Origin: Candidatus Krumholzibacteriota bacterium
Lineage (GTDB): Bacteria > Krumholzibacteriota > Krumholzibacteriia > Krumholzibacteriales > Krumholzibacteriaceae
Assembly (NCBI GenBank): GCA_030609325.1
Contig: JAUWCL010000015.1
Location: 1-64,000 of the forward strand
Length of the DNA stretch: 64,000 bases
Direction: 5' to 3'
How positions within the stretch are numbered: position 1 is the stretch's first letter; each line of letters opens with the position of its first letter. Made by a program: the position numbers and the translations under genes. The notes beneath the pieces are model-generated. The model worked only from the letters and a program-made list of their open reading frames with translations, searched no databases and was not told the origin of the DNA. Positions 50,074 to 59,317 of this stretch are shown one piece after another.

Positions 50074-51615
50074 TCATTTAAAGTGTTTTCTGAATATGCG
50101 GAGTATCGGTTCGACGAGCTCGAGGAGATCGTCCTTTTCAACCGCTTTCACCGCGAGAAGCGTGAACAGGAATACCGCCGACAGCAGGACGGCATGAACG
50201 ACCGTCATCGGCAGCCCGGACGGCTCCGGGGCAAACCTGGTATATATCGACCAGATCAGGACCGCCGCGCCGGCAGTCCTGATCGCTCTGAACAGATCCC
50301 CTCTCCTGCGCAGCCCGCCGATCTCGCGCGAGACGGCCGCCAGACCGAGGACCTCGATCGGGAGATACGAAAGAAGCGTCGACACGACTGCGCCCTCCGC
50401 TCCCCATCGTGGGATCAATAGGGCATTGAGAATAAAATTCAGGACGGCACCCACGATGGTCAGCTTTGCGTACGTCCCTGCCCTGTCCGCGGCGATTAAC
50501 CCGGGCAGTATCACTGATCCGATGCTGCGCATCACGAGCAGCGGGATGAACAGGACGAGTATCCCTGCCGATGCGGCGAACTTATCGGAAAAAAGCCCCG
50601 TCACGAGCGGACCGGCCAGACAGGCGAACACGGTCGCGACGCATGCAGAGTAGGCGAATGCCGCCGTGATCGACCTGTTGACCAGGTCGCTGCAGCGCCG
50701 CCTGTCGCCCGATGCCCAGGCGCCGGCCAGGGCGGGCCTCAGCGTCATCATCAGCGCGAATATCGGGAAGAGCGAGGTCTCGAGGAGGTTTCTTGCCATC
50801 GAGTAGATCCCCACGTCGACGGCGCCCCGGAAATAGCCGAGCATGATCTTGTCGAGCAGCGAATATATCGTCACCGACGCTCCGCTGACTGCGAGCGTCA
50901 CACTGAGGCGCCACAGGCGAGACCTCATCTCGCGGATCCGATCCGGCGAGGCCCTTTCCAGCCCTCTCGCCGAGAGATAGACAAAGACAGCCGCGCCCGT
51001 GATCGCTGCGGCCGCTACATACGCCCAGATCACCCCGGCCGCTCCCAGAGCGAAGACCGCGGCGGCGGCGACCAGCCCGATCCTGATCGCGAGCATCACG
51101 GCACGCATCGCGAAGAGCAGCCTGAACTTCTTCAGGCCGAGCATTATCAGCGCGGCGAGCTCGTTGAAGCTGACCGACAGTATCACCAGCCCGCCCAGCC
51201 GGAGCAGCGGCTCCAGCTCGGGATCGTCGTAGAGCGCGGCGATGGCCGGCGCCAGGAGAAATGCCGCAACGGATGTCGGAACAGTGAACGCGAGACGCAG
51301 CAGGAATGCCGCCCTTGCAAGCGGACGGATCAGGGCCGATGAGGAAACGGCGTATTCGGAGACGAGCCTCGATCCCGCCCCGTCAATGCCGAACTTCGCA
51401 ACGATCAGGAAGATCGTCGCCACTGCCATCGTCAGGTTTATCAGGCCCGCTGCACACGGTCCCATCGTCCTCGCGACGATCAGCGATACGACGAACGCGC
51501 TTATAAGGGGGAGAGCCGTCGAACCGAAGGTCCAGAAATATCCCGATGTGAGGGATTCCTCAACGGTACCGCGGTTGCTGCGGGGGCTCATGCTATCTAT
51601 CCGTCGGTCGTTCAT
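50074..51615 (-). CDS. Polysaccharide flippase (Wzx/MATE-like)
   Basis: A 513-residue membrane protein with about 13-14 predicted helices in the MOP-superfamily pattern used by lipid-linked oligosaccharide flippases: SGYFWTFGSTALPLISAFVV near the start, paired bundles, and Pro-containing helices. Predicted to move a lipid-linked sugar repeat across the inner membrane. Start near 51615; another ATG at 51591 is possible; neither has a strong Shine-Dalgarno sequence. It is 12 nt after wecB and 86 nt before the wecA promoter region. Confidence 0.9.
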   Translation of the reverse strand: MNDRRIDSMSPRSNRGTVEESLTSGYFWTFGSTALPLISAFVVSLIVARTMGPCAAGLINLTMAVATIFLIVAKFGIDGAGSRLVSEYAVSSSALIRPLARAAFLLRLAFTVPTSVAAFLLAPAIAALYDDPELEPLLRLGGLVILSVSFNELAALIMLGLKKFRLLFAMRAVMLAIRIGLVAAAAVFALGAAGVIWAYVAAAAITGAAVFVYLSARGLERASPDRIREMRSRLWRLSVTLAVSGASVTIYSLLDKIMLGYFRGAVDVGIYSMARNLLETSLFPIFALMMTLRPALAGAWASGDRRRCSDLVNRSITAAFAYSACVATVFACLAGPLVTGLFSDKFAASAGILVLFIPLLVMRSIGSVILPGLIAADRAGTYAKLTIVGAVLNFILNALLIPRWGAEGAVVSTLLSYLPIEVLGLAAVSREIGGLRRRGDLFRAIRTAGAAVLIWSIYTRFAPEPSGLPMTVVHAVLLSAVFLFTLLAVKAVEKDDLLELVEPILRIFRKHFK

Positions 51616-51627
51616 CAGATAACGGGA

Positions 51628-52716
51628 TCAGGGGAAATGCTTCTCGAGAACATCGGCTATCCTGCCGGCAGTCTTGCCGTCCCATAGAGGAGGAAGGGAG
51701 TGCTCCCTGATACCCCGGTCGAGGATATCCGTCACGGCGGCCTCCACCCTGGCGGGATCGGTCCCCGCGAGGATGTTCGTGCCCAGCTCGATCGTTATCG
51801 GACGCTCGGTGTTCTCACGTACAGTAACGCACGGTATGCCGAGGACCGTCGTCTCCTCCTGGATCCCTCCCGAGTCGGTCACGACGATGCCTGCCGACTT
51901 CATCATCCCGATGAAATCGAGGTATCCAACCGGATCGATCAGGCTGAAGCGGTCTGAGAGGGCGACCGGTGGATCGGCCGATTCGAGCATCTTCTTCGTT
52001 CGTGGGTGTATGGGGAATACGACGGGTATCCGTTCAGCCAGCCGCGAGAGCATCGCGAAGAGCTCGCGAAGCTCGCCGGGATCGTCGACGTTCGACGGCC
52101 TGTGGAGGGTGACGAGCATGTAATCCTTCTCGAATAGTCCCAGCCGCTCCAGGACATTTGAACCACTCGCCCTGTCTATATAATATAGAAGCGAATCTAT
52201 CATGATGTTGCCGACAAAAAAGATCCTCTCTTCCCCGACTCCCTCCCTCTTGAGGTTGATCTCAGCCTCCGGAGAAGTCGTGAAGCAGAAACGCGAGAGG
52301 ATATCGGTAACCATCCTGTTGATCTCCTCTGGCATCGCGAGATCGAAGCTTCTCAGGCCCGCCTCCACGTGGGCGACGGGTATCCGCAGCTTCGAGCCGA
52401 CGATCGAGCACGCGAGTGTCGAGTTGACGTCCCCCACCACGATGATCAGGTCGGGGCGGTCGCCGAGGACGATCTTCTCGAACTCGACCATCACACGGGC
52501 GGTCTGTTCCGCGTGACTGCCCGATCCGCCGCCGAGATATATGTCAGGTTCGGGAAGCTCGAGGTCCTCGAAGAAGATCTTCGACATGTTCTCGTCGTAA
52601 TGCTGGCCCGTGTGCACCAGACAAGTCTCGGTCCCGCCGCGGCGGGCGAACTCGCGCATCAGCGGCGCCACCTTCATGAAGTTGGGCCTGGCGCCCACGA
52701 CCACGGCTGCTTTCAA
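51628..52716 (-). CDS. wecB: UDP-N-acetylglucosamine 2-epimerase (non-hydrolysing)
   Basis: A 362-residue GT-B-fold epimerase that makes UDP-ManNAc from UDP-GlcNAc. Motifs: GARPNFMK, LVHTGQHYDENMS, HVEAGLRS, MPEEINRM, FVGNIMIDS, and DSGGIQEE. Start is the TTG at 52716, overlapping the rfbB stop (TTGA), after repeated GGAAGG sequence. UDP-ManNAc and the Ugd gene in the same cluster could together supply ManNAc uronic acid, but WecC-type activity is not shown here. Confidence 0.95.
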   Translation of the reverse strand: MKAAVVVGARPNFMKVAPLMREFARRGGTETCLVHTGQHYDENMSKIFFEDLELPEPDIYLGGGSGSHAEQTARVMVEFEKIVLGDRPDLIIVVGDVNSTLACSIVGSKLRIPVAHVEAGLRSFDLAMPEEINRMVTDILSRFCFTTSPEAEINLKREGVGEERIFFVGNIMIDSLLYYIDRASGSNVLERLGLFEKDYMLVTLHRPSNVDDPGELRELFAMLSRLAERIPVVFPIHPRTKKMLESADPPVALSDRFSLIDPVGYLDFIGMMKSAGIVVTDSGGIQEETTVLGIPCVTVRENTERPITIELGTNILAGTDPARVEAAVTDILDRGIREHSLPPLWDGKTAGRIADVLEKHFP

Positions 52717-53735
52717 AGCTTCCTTCCTTCCTTTATCTTGCCCGAATACATCTTCCTGTAGTATTTCCTGAAGCTTCCCTCGCGGACCGGCCGCCACCAG
52801 TCCTCGTTTCGCCTGTACCACTGCACGGTCTTCCTGAGGCCCTCGTCGAACCCTGTCTTCTTACGCCAACCGAGCGCCCTGATCTTCCTCGTTGCTACAG
52901 AGTAGCGCCTGTCGTGGCCCGGGCGGTCGGAGACGAGAGTCAGGAGCAACGGATCTGCCCCGGTGAGTTCTATGATCTTCCGGGCTAAATAGATATTAGT
53001 CTTCTCGTCTCCCGCACCGATGTTGTAGACCTCTCCGACCTTTCCCTTCCTGCCGACGAGGTCGATCGCCCTGCAGTTGTCCTCTACGTATATCCAGTCG
53101 CGGACGTTCTTTCCGTCACCGTACAGCGGAAGCGGCATCCCTTCTATCGCATTGGTGGTAAACAGAGGGATGAACTTTTCCGGATGCTGGTACGGCCCGT
53201 AGTTGTTCGAGCTTCTCGTAATCAGCGCCGGCAGGCCGTATGTCCTGTGAAAAGCCCTGACGAGCATGTCGGCGCCCGCCTTGCTCGCCGAGTAGGGACT
53301 GTTCGGCTTTATAGGATCGGTCTCGCGGAACGAGCCCTTAAGTACACTGCCGTAGACCTCGTCGGTCGATACCTGCACGAAGCGCGGCACCCCGTATTCG
53401 AGCGTCTTCTGGAGGAGCGTGTAAGTGCCGACGACATCGGTCCTGACGAAGCTGCCTGCCTTGAGTATCGACCTGTCGACGTGAGTCTCGGCGGCGAAAT
53501 TATATACTATGTCCGCTCCCGGCAGTATCTCGCCGAGGAGCGTGGCATTACAGACGTCACCCTTGATGAACTTCAGCCGTCTGTCCTTCTCGAGGCCTGC
53601 AAGATTGTCGAGGTTCCCCGCGTAGGTGAGCTTGTCGAGAACGACTATCTTCGCCGCGCCCCGCCTGCGGAGAAGCATCCGGACAAAATTGGAGCCGATG
53701 AATCCGGCCCCTCCCGTAACAACGATCTTTTTCAT
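52713..53735 (-). CDS. rfbB: dTDP-glucose 4,6-dehydratase
   Basis: A 340-residue SDR enzyme that makes dTDP-4-keto-6-deoxyglucose from dTDP-glucose. NAD site TGGAGFIGSNFV at the N-terminus, active-site VSTDEVYGS, and the YxxxK pair in YSASKAGAD (Tyr ~153). The ending matches RmlB (WWRPVREG). Partner genes rfbA, C, D are not in the window, so the final sugar (rhamnose or another) is unknown. Confidence 0.93.
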   Translation of the reverse strand: MKKIVVTGGAGFIGSNFVRMLLRRRGAAKIVVLDKLTYAGNLDNLAGLEKDRRLKFIKGDVCNATLLGEILPGADIVYNFAAETHVDRSILKAGSFVRTDVVGTYTLLQKTLEYGVPRFVQVSTDEVYGSVLKGSFRETDPIKPNSPYSASKAGADMLVRAFHRTYGLPALITRSSNNYGPYQHPEKFIPLFTTNAIEGMPLPLYGDGKNVRDWIYVEDNCRAIDLVGRKGKVGEVYNIGAGDEKTNIYLARKIIELTGADPLLLTLVSDRPGHDRRYSVATRKIRALGWRKKTGFDEGLRKTVQWYRRNEDWWRPVREGSFRKYYRKMYSGKIKEGRKL

Positions 53736-53761
53736 CTATCCTCCGATCGGATCCCCGCTGC

Positions 53762-55084
53762 TCAGATCTCCGGACTACCGGGCCGCCCGAACGAATGATA
53801 CCTGAATCCAATTCCGTTCATTACAGACGGCTTGTATATGTTACGGCAGTCTATCACAATGGGCTCGGCCAGCATGTCCTTCATCTTGTCGAGGTCGAGC
53901 TGCCTGAACTCGTTCCACTCCGTCATCAACACGAGTGCGTCCGCTCCATCCATCGCCGAATAGGCATCATCGTGGAACTCGATCCTGTCCCCGTAAAGCT
54001 CCTTCGCGTTGTCCATGGCGATTGGATCGTAGGCCGCGATCCGCGCCCCCCTCTCGAGGAGGATATCGATGAGCTTAAGCGAGGGGGCATGCCTCAGATC
54101 GTCGGTGTTCGGCTTGAACGAAAGGCCGAGAATGGCGATCCTCCTGCCTGACACATCGGGCAATTCGACCTCGAGCTTCTCGAGCAGCCTGTCGATGCGC
54201 GATCTGTTGACGTCGCACGCCGCACCGATGATCCGCAGATCGGTCTCTACGTCACCCGCCGTGCGAAGGATCGCGGAGACGTCCTTGGGAAGGCAAGAGC
54301 CGCCGTAGCCGACACCGGCGTGCAGAAACTTCGGGCCGATCCTCTTGTCCAGTCCCAGACCCCTGGCAACCTCGCTCACGTTCGCGCCGGTCTTCTCGCA
54401 CAGATCGGCCATCTCGTTTATGAACGATATCTTCACCGCGAGGAACGCGTTGCTCGCGTACTTGATAAGCTCGGCCGTACGTATTGAAGTGAACACGATC
54501 GGCGTCTCGAGCAGGTAGAGCGGGCCGTAGATCTTCCTCATGATCTCCTTCGCCCTGTCGCTCTCGACGCCTATCACGACCCTGTTCGGTCTCATGAAAT
54601 CCTCTATCGCCGATCCCTCGCGGAGAAACTCGGGGTTTGAGACGCATTCGAATGGTATGTCCCCCTTGAGATTCTCGCTGATGATCCGACCGACCTTTTC
54701 GGAGGTGCCGACCGGGACGGTGCTCTTCTGGACGAATACCGTGTATTCGTCCATCGCCATTGCAACGTCCTTCGATACGGTATAGACGATGCTCAGATCA
54801 GCCGCTCCGTCGTCGCCCATAGGTGTGCCTACCGCGCAGAAAACAACCTCGGATCTCTTGACGGAGTCGGCGAGATCGGTCGTGAAGATGAGCCTCTCCG
54901 CCTCGGAGTTCCTCTCGACCAGTTCCTTCAGCCCCGGCTCGTATATAGGCATGATGCCGTTCTGTATCTTCTCGATCCTGTCTCTGTCTATATCGACGCA
55001 GATCACTTCGTTTCCAAAATCGGCCAGGCAGGCGCCGCTCACCAGCCCGACATATCCCGTCCCGACCATGCAGATCTTCGGCAT
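53762..55084 (-). CDS. ugd: UDP-glucose 6-dehydrogenase
   Basis: A 440-residue NAD-dependent dehydrogenase that makes UDP-glucuronate. N-terminal GTGYVGLVSGACLA, catalytic FLREGSAIEDF, and the nucleophile Cys in GVGYGGSCLPKD (about residue 260), then LGLSFKPNTDDLR. Length standard. It sits 26 nt upstream of rfbB. An UDP-ManNAc dehydrogenase (WecC) is the main alternative because wecB is in the same operon; the overall sequence looks more like Ugd. Confidence 0.93.
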   Translation of the reverse strand: MPKICMVGTGYVGLVSGACLADFGNEVICVDIDRDRIEKIQNGIMPIYEPGLKELVERNSEAERLIFTTDLADSVKRSEVVFCAVGTPMGDDGAADLSIVYTVSKDVAMAMDEYTVFVQKSTVPVGTSEKVGRIISENLKGDIPFECVSNPEFLREGSAIEDFMRPNRVVIGVESDRAKEIMRKIYGPLYLLETPIVFTSIRTAELIKYASNAFLAVKISFINEMADLCEKTGANVSEVARGLGLDKRIGPKFLHAGVGYGGSCLPKDVSAILRTAGDVETDLRIIGAACDVNRSRIDRLLEKLEVELPDVSGRRIAILGLSFKPNTDDLRHAPSLKLIDILLERGARIAAYDPIAMDNAKELYGDRIEFHDDAYSAMDGADALVLMTEWNEFRQLDLDKMKDMLAEPIVIDCRNIYKPSVMNGIGFRYHSFGRPGSPEI

Positions 55085-55149
55085 CTCGTTCTCCTCATTT
55101 CAGGCGTCCGCGCGGTGCGGACAATGTGTTATCTGTTTCAACGCAGCCG

Positions 55150-56163
55150 TTACCTCTGCATCTCATCTCGAGGAGCTGTTACCAGGGCCTCCCACCATGC
55201 GAAGAGGTCGCTGAGCATCTTACCCCTTCCTATGGCGGCAGACCAGCCGCAATCTTCCACAAGTCTTCCGTTGTCTCCCGTCAGGACCGGAACGTCCGCA
55301 GGCCTTAGAAGCTGCGGGTCGGTCTCGACCGAGACTTTCACTCCCGTCATCGCCGTCAGCTGCTGCACCGCATCGGAAAGGGCGAGGCCGCTTCCCGAAC
55401 AGACGTTGTACGTCACACCGGGCATTCCCCTCTCGGCGAGCAGTACATACGCCTCCACGACATCTCTCACATCGAGAAAATCGCGCGTCACCTCGATATT
55501 ACCCGTACGGAGTACGGGGTCCCTGAGGCCGGCCTTTATCTCGGCGCACTGCCTCGCGAAGGACGGGAGCACGAAGGTCGTGGTCTGTCCCGGTCCCGTA
55601 TGGCTGAAGCTTCGGGTTGCCACCGCCTCGATCCCGAAGGCGCGGTGATACTGCATGACAAGAAGGTTTTGCGCGGCCTTGCTCGCGGCGTACGGACTGA
55701 CCGGCTCTATCGGCGCTCTCTCTGAGATCGGCATCTCGTCAGGGGTGCGCCTTCCGTACTCCTCGGCAGACCCGGTCACGATGACCCTGGCCTTTCCACC
55801 CCTGCGGACCGCCTCGAGAAGATTGAGTGTCCCGATGACGTTCGTCCGCATCGTCTCTCCGGGTTCCTTGAACGACCTGGCCGCTGAGCTCCGGGCCGCG
55901 AGATGAAATATCACGTCCGGGCCCCAGTCGGAAACAGCCCGTTCGACGGCGCCGGCATCAAGCAGGTCGCATTGCCTGATCTCAGTCCCTTCTCCGGGAA
56001 AAAGCGGCGGAAGCACCTGACCGTCGATCTCGAAGGGGCCGGACCCGTCGCCCGCGCCGGAGACGACCGAGTCCAGCCCGAGGACCTCGGCCCCGCCCGC
56101 GACGAGTCGCGAGACGAGATAGCCTCCCACAAATCCGGATGCACCTGTAACGAGTGCTTTCAT
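55150..56163 (-). CDS. GDP-mannose 4,6-dehydratase / GDP-6-deoxyhexose reductase-like SDR
   Basis: A 337-residue extended SDR. NAD(P) site TGASGFVGGYLV, SAEEYGR, YxxxK in YAASKAAQNL (Tyr ~159), and the RSFSHTGPGQTTTFVLP loop typical of the GMD/RMD branch that handles GDP-mannose derivatives. It differs from its neighbour at 56186-57148 but belongs to the same subfamily. The pair could carry out the two steps from GDP-mannose to GDP-D-rhamnose or similar, though neither has the exact GMD RRS signature that I can point to. Confidence 0.82.
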   Translation of the reverse strand: MKALVTGASGFVGGYLVSRLVAGGAEVLGLDSVVSGAGDGSGPFEIDGQVLPPLFPGEGTEIRQCDLLDAGAVERAVSDWGPDVIFHLAARSSAARSFKEPGETMRTNVIGTLNLLEAVRRGGKARVIVTGSAEEYGRRTPDEMPISERAPIEPVSPYAASKAAQNLLVMQYHRAFGIEAVATRSFSHTGPGQTTTFVLPSFARQCAEIKAGLRDPVLRTGNIEVTRDFLDVRDVVEAYVLLAERGMPGVTYNVCSGSGLALSDAVQQLTAMTGVKVSVETDPQLLRPADVPVLTGDNGRLVEDCGWSAAIGRGKMLSDLFAWWEALVTAPRDEMQR

Positions 56164-56185
56164 AATCTGTCGTTCCGTCCGGCGG

Positions 56186-57148
56186 TCAGCGCCGGATCGG
56201 GCAACTCCTCCAGAAATCGAGAAGATCGGACAGTGTCTTTTCCATGGATATCTCGGGCTTCCAGCCGGTGTCGCCGACGAACAGGCTGTTGTCGCCCTGG
56301 AGCAGGGGCACGTCGCTCGGCCTCAGCCTTCCCTTGTCGGTTCTCACCTCTACCTCGACCCCGCTGATCTCGATCAGCATGTCGAGGATCTCCTTGATGC
56401 TGAAGCGAGTGCCGGTGCAGATATTGTATACGGTGCCGGGCTTCCCCTTTTCCAGCGAGAGCCAGTATGCGCGGACCATATCCCTCACATCGGTGAAGTC
56501 CCTTCTGGCATCGAGGTTCCCTACCTCCATGCGGGGCTCGCGGATGCCCTTTTCGATATCGACGATCTGCTTGGCGAAATCGCTGCAGACGAAGACAGAC
56601 CCCCGCCTCGGTCCGGTATGGTTAAACCCGCGGGTGCGGATGATCTTCATCCCGTAACTCATGAAGTACTGGTAGCCGAGCATGTCCTGCCCCACCTTGC
56701 TGACGCCGTAGGGACTCAGCGGCCTGAACGGATTCGATTCCTTGATCGGTACCTCGTCGGGATGGACCATCCCGTACTCCTCACTCGAGCAGGCGATCTG
56801 TATGGAGCAGTCGAGATCGAGTTTGCGTACGGCCTCGAACACATTTACCTGGCCGAGCACGTTCGTGGTGAGCGATTCGCTCGGCGCCTTCCACGACGTC
56901 GGCACAAAACTCTGCGCCGCAAGATGAAATATCCTGTCGGGCCGGATCTCCTCGATGACGTCGCGCGTCGACCAGGCGTCTCTCAGGTCGCACTCGCGCA
57001 GTTTGAGCCTGTCCCAGATATGCTCGATGTTCTCCGTACGGCTCCTCCAGCGGATGATCCCGTAGACTTCGACATCCTTCATCGTGAGACACAGGTCGGC
57101 GAGATGACTTCCCGCAAAACCTGTTATCCCCGTAATAAGTATTCGCAT
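56186..57148 (-). CDS. GDP-mannose 4,6-dehydratase-like SDR
   Basis: A 320-residue extended SDR: NAD(P) site TGITGFAGSHLADL, SSEEYGM, YxxxK in YGVSKVGQDML, and the loop TRGFNHTGPRRGSVFVCSD that is close to GMD/RMD proteins. It is the first gene of the polysaccharide cluster, directly behind the promoter at 57215-57243. It shares domain order and about the same length with the next gene, suggesting an old duplication. Confidence 0.83.
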   Translation of the reverse strand: MRILITGITGFAGSHLADLCLTMKDVEVYGIIRWRSRTENIEHIWDRLKLRECDLRDAWSTRDVIEEIRPDRIFHLAAQSFVPTSWKAPSESLTTNVLGQVNVFEAVRKLDLDCSIQIACSSEEYGMVHPDEVPIKESNPFRPLSPYGVSKVGQDMLGYQYFMSYGMKIIRTRGFNHTGPRRGSVFVCSDFAKQIVDIEKGIREPRMEVGNLDARRDFTDVRDMVRAYWLSLEKGKPGTVYNICTGTRFSIKEILDMLIEISGVEVEVRTDKGRLRPSDVPLLQGDNSLFVGDTGWKPEISMEKTLSDLLDFWRSCPIRR

Positions 57149-57189
57149 CTCGCTGCCCTTTCCTACGCCTCCCCGGGACGCATGAGAAG

Positions 57190-57219
57190 AACGTAATTAT
57201 CTTATAGAAACGTAATTAT
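57190..57219. repeat. Direct repeat overlapping the polysaccharide-cluster promoter
   Basis: AACGTAATTAT occurs exactly twice, at 57190-57200 and 57209-57219, 19 bp apart. The second copy overlaps the -10 hexamer. Position and spacing (about two helix turns) suit a regulator binding two sites on one face. Confidence 0.65.
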
Positions 57220-57243
57220 ATCAGACGGAAGCCCGCATCGCAA
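57215..57243 (-). promoter_or_regulatory. Promoter of the polysaccharide cluster
   Basis: On the minus strand TTGCGA, 17 nt, then the perfect -10 TATAAT. Start near 57208, leader about 60 nt to the ATG at 57148. Confidence 0.65.
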
Positions 57244-57305
57244 ACCGTAAAGGCTTATCAAAGGTTTCTCAACGAGATGCAGCCCACAAGCGGTTACCGC
57301 CGGCA

Positions 57306-58586
57306 TTACCGGTACGCGAAATAGAGGGCCAGGTACGCCGCTGAAGTCGCAGCCAGTGTAAATGGCAGGCCGATCTTCATAAAACCCCAGAACGAGACCG
57401 GTTTGCCCTCTTTTTCGAGTATCCCCGTTGCCGCAATATTCGCTGCCGCTCCGATGGGAATTATATTACCTCCCATGCAGGAACCGATCAGAAGGCCGAG
57501 GACAAGCAGCGCCCTGCCGCCGTCGCCGAAAGAGTCACCGAAGGTGGCGACTATGGGCAGCATCGCTGCAATATACGGCACGTTGTCGATAAATGCCGAC
57601 ACGAAGACCGATATCCAGACTATTATCGAAAGTATAATGAATGGATTTTCACCCTTGAGACCCTCGAGATTATCAACAATCGTTTTGATCACCCCGACAT
57701 CATCTTTCGCCAGCATATAGACGAGGGCGAATATCGCCATGAGAAAAAGAGTCGTCTTCCAGTGAAAATTCCATTTGTGGCGTTCTCCACCCCTCCCGGC
57801 TGTAATCCCGTACCAGATAACCCCGATAAGGGCTACTGCCACGCAGACGGCGCCACCCAGCCCCTTCATTTCCGGATCCTTTATCGGCGAAAGCGAAAGA
57901 AGCACGACCATCAGGATGATCAGCCAGAACGGTACCCACGAACGTATCGAAGCGACTTCGATCTTTTGAGGTTTCTGCCCGTATTCTTTTACATACATCC
58001 AGAGCACGACGAGTCCTACGGCAGCCCCCAGCTGGACGAACCAGAATATACCGAGTCTGCCATCATCCCAGAAGAAATCGAGAAAGGTCATCCTTTCCTG
58101 AGCTGCGAGCAGCATGCTCGGGATATCGCCGATCAGTATCGCCATACCCTGCAGGTTCGACGACACTGCGAGTCCTACGATCACCGGTATCGGCGAGACC
58201 CCCGCCTTGCGGGTCAGCTGGAGCGCGATCGGGGCCACGATCAGAACGGTGACGACATTATCTATGAAAATCGAGATGAACGAAGCGAAACCGATCACGA
58301 GCATCAGGGCAACGGAAAGATTCTTCGATCTGTTGATCAACTTGTCGGAGATCGTCTCCGGCATTCGGGAATAGACGAAGAGCTCTGCGAGGATTACCGA
58401 ACCGAAGAATATCCCTATGAAATTCCATCTGATTGCATCAGAAAAGACTTCGGCCGGTTTTATCAGTCCGACGATCACAGCGGCTGTGACACCGAGCCAA
58501 GCCGTCAGCCAGCGCTCGCGCTTGATGACTATCAGCCCGATGTAGACCGCCACGAAGATTATGACAGCCTTCCACATATCGGTCAC
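57306..58586 (-). CDS. ArsB/NhaD-superfamily ion transporter
   Basis: A 426-residue membrane protein with about 11-12 helices and the two-fold repeat of the ion-transporter superfamily: SIFIDNVVTVLIVAPIAL in the first half and SAFIDNVPYIAAMLPIV in the second, each with the conserved Asn-Val/Pro loop, and SCMGGNIIPIGAAAN near the end. Anion (arsenite, citrate, sulfate) or sodium/proton exchange is possible; the FIDN loops resemble NhaD/ArsB. It starts at a GTG overlapping the pyrF stop (GTGA), so it belongs to the pyrimidine operon although no pyrimidine link is obvious. Confidence 0.85.
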   Translation of the reverse strand: MTDMWKAVIIFVAVYIGLIVIKRERWLTAWLGVTAAVIVGLIKPAEVFSDAIRWNFIGIFFGSVILAELFVYSRMPETISDKLINRSKNLSVALMLVIGFASFISIFIDNVVTVLIVAPIALQLTRKAGVSPIPVIVGLAVSSNLQGMAILIGDIPSMLLAAQERMTFLDFFWDDGRLGIFWFVQLGAAVGLVVLWMYVKEYGQKPQKIEVASIRSWVPFWLIILMVVLLSLSPIKDPEMKGLGGAVCVAVALIGVIWYGITAGRGGERHKWNFHWKTTLFLMAIFALVYMLAKDDVGVIKTIVDNLEGLKGENPFIILSIIVWISVFVSAFIDNVPYIAAMLPIVATFGDSFGDGGRALLVLGLLIGSCMGGNIIPIGAAANIAATGILEKEGKPVSFWGFMKIGLPFTLAATSAAYLALYFAYR

Positions 58587-59317
58587 CGGCCGCTGTCTCC
58601 CATCTCGGCAAGTATAACGTCCGCCGCCGCTCTGGGCGATTCTGCCTGGTATATAGGACGTCCTATCACGAGATAATCGGATCCCGCTTCGATCGCGTCT
58701 CGCGGCGTTGCGATACGTTTCTGATCACCGGCCGCGGAGCCTGCCGGCCTGATGCCCGGTGTCACTATGATGAATCCGTCCCCCAACACCTCACGGATCC
58801 TGCCGGCCTCCTTGACCGAGGCGACGATCCCGTCGAGGCCGGACTTCTTCGCCAGCTCGGCCCTCTTGAGCACGAGGTCCTCGACGCTCCCGCCGTAACC
58901 CGATGCCTCGGTGAGATCCTCCGCGGACATGCTCGTCAATACGGTGACCCCGACAAGCTTCGGCCCCGGAAGCCCGCTGCGATCGGCGAATGCGGCCGCC
59001 TCGTCCGCCGCGGCTCTCATCATGCCCGATCCGCCTGCCGTATGGATCGTCATCATGAAGATGTGCAGGCCGCAGGATGCCCGGACCGCTCCTGCGACAG
59101 TGGCCGGGATATCGTGGAACTTCAGATCGAGGAAGACCGATCCTCCCGCATCGCTGATCTCGGCGATCATTCCCGGACCCTCAGCCGTAAAGAGCCTGCT
59201 TCCAACCTTGAATAACTTTACCTTTCCTCTGAGGTCCGCTACGAGGGATATGGCATCGGTCCTCTTCTCTACGTCGAGCGCGGCGATTATCCGGGGGACT
59301 CTCTTTGCAGGTATCAT
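58583..59317 (-). CDS. pyrF: Orotidine 5'-phosphate decarboxylase
   Basis: A 244-residue PyrF, last step of UMP synthesis. Class I signatures: IIAALDV at the start, FLDLKFHDIPATV with the catalytic Lys-Asp pair (about residue 65), and TPGIRPAG near residue 185. The ATG at 59317 overlaps the pyrD stop (ATGA) and is preceded by AAAGGAG, so it is chosen over the codon at 59341. Confidence 0.95.
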   Translation of the reverse strand: MIPAKRVPRIIAALDVEKRTDAISLVADLRGKVKLFKVGSRLFTAEGPGMIAEISDAGGSVFLDLKFHDIPATVAGAVRASCGLHIFMMTIHTAGGSGMMRAAADEAAAFADRSGLPGPKLVGVTVLTSMSAEDLTEASGYGGSVEDLVLKRAELAKKSGLDGIVASVKEAGRIREVLGDGFIIVTPGIRPAGSAAGDQKRIATPRDAIEAGSDYLVIGRPIYQAESPRAAADVILAEMGDSGR

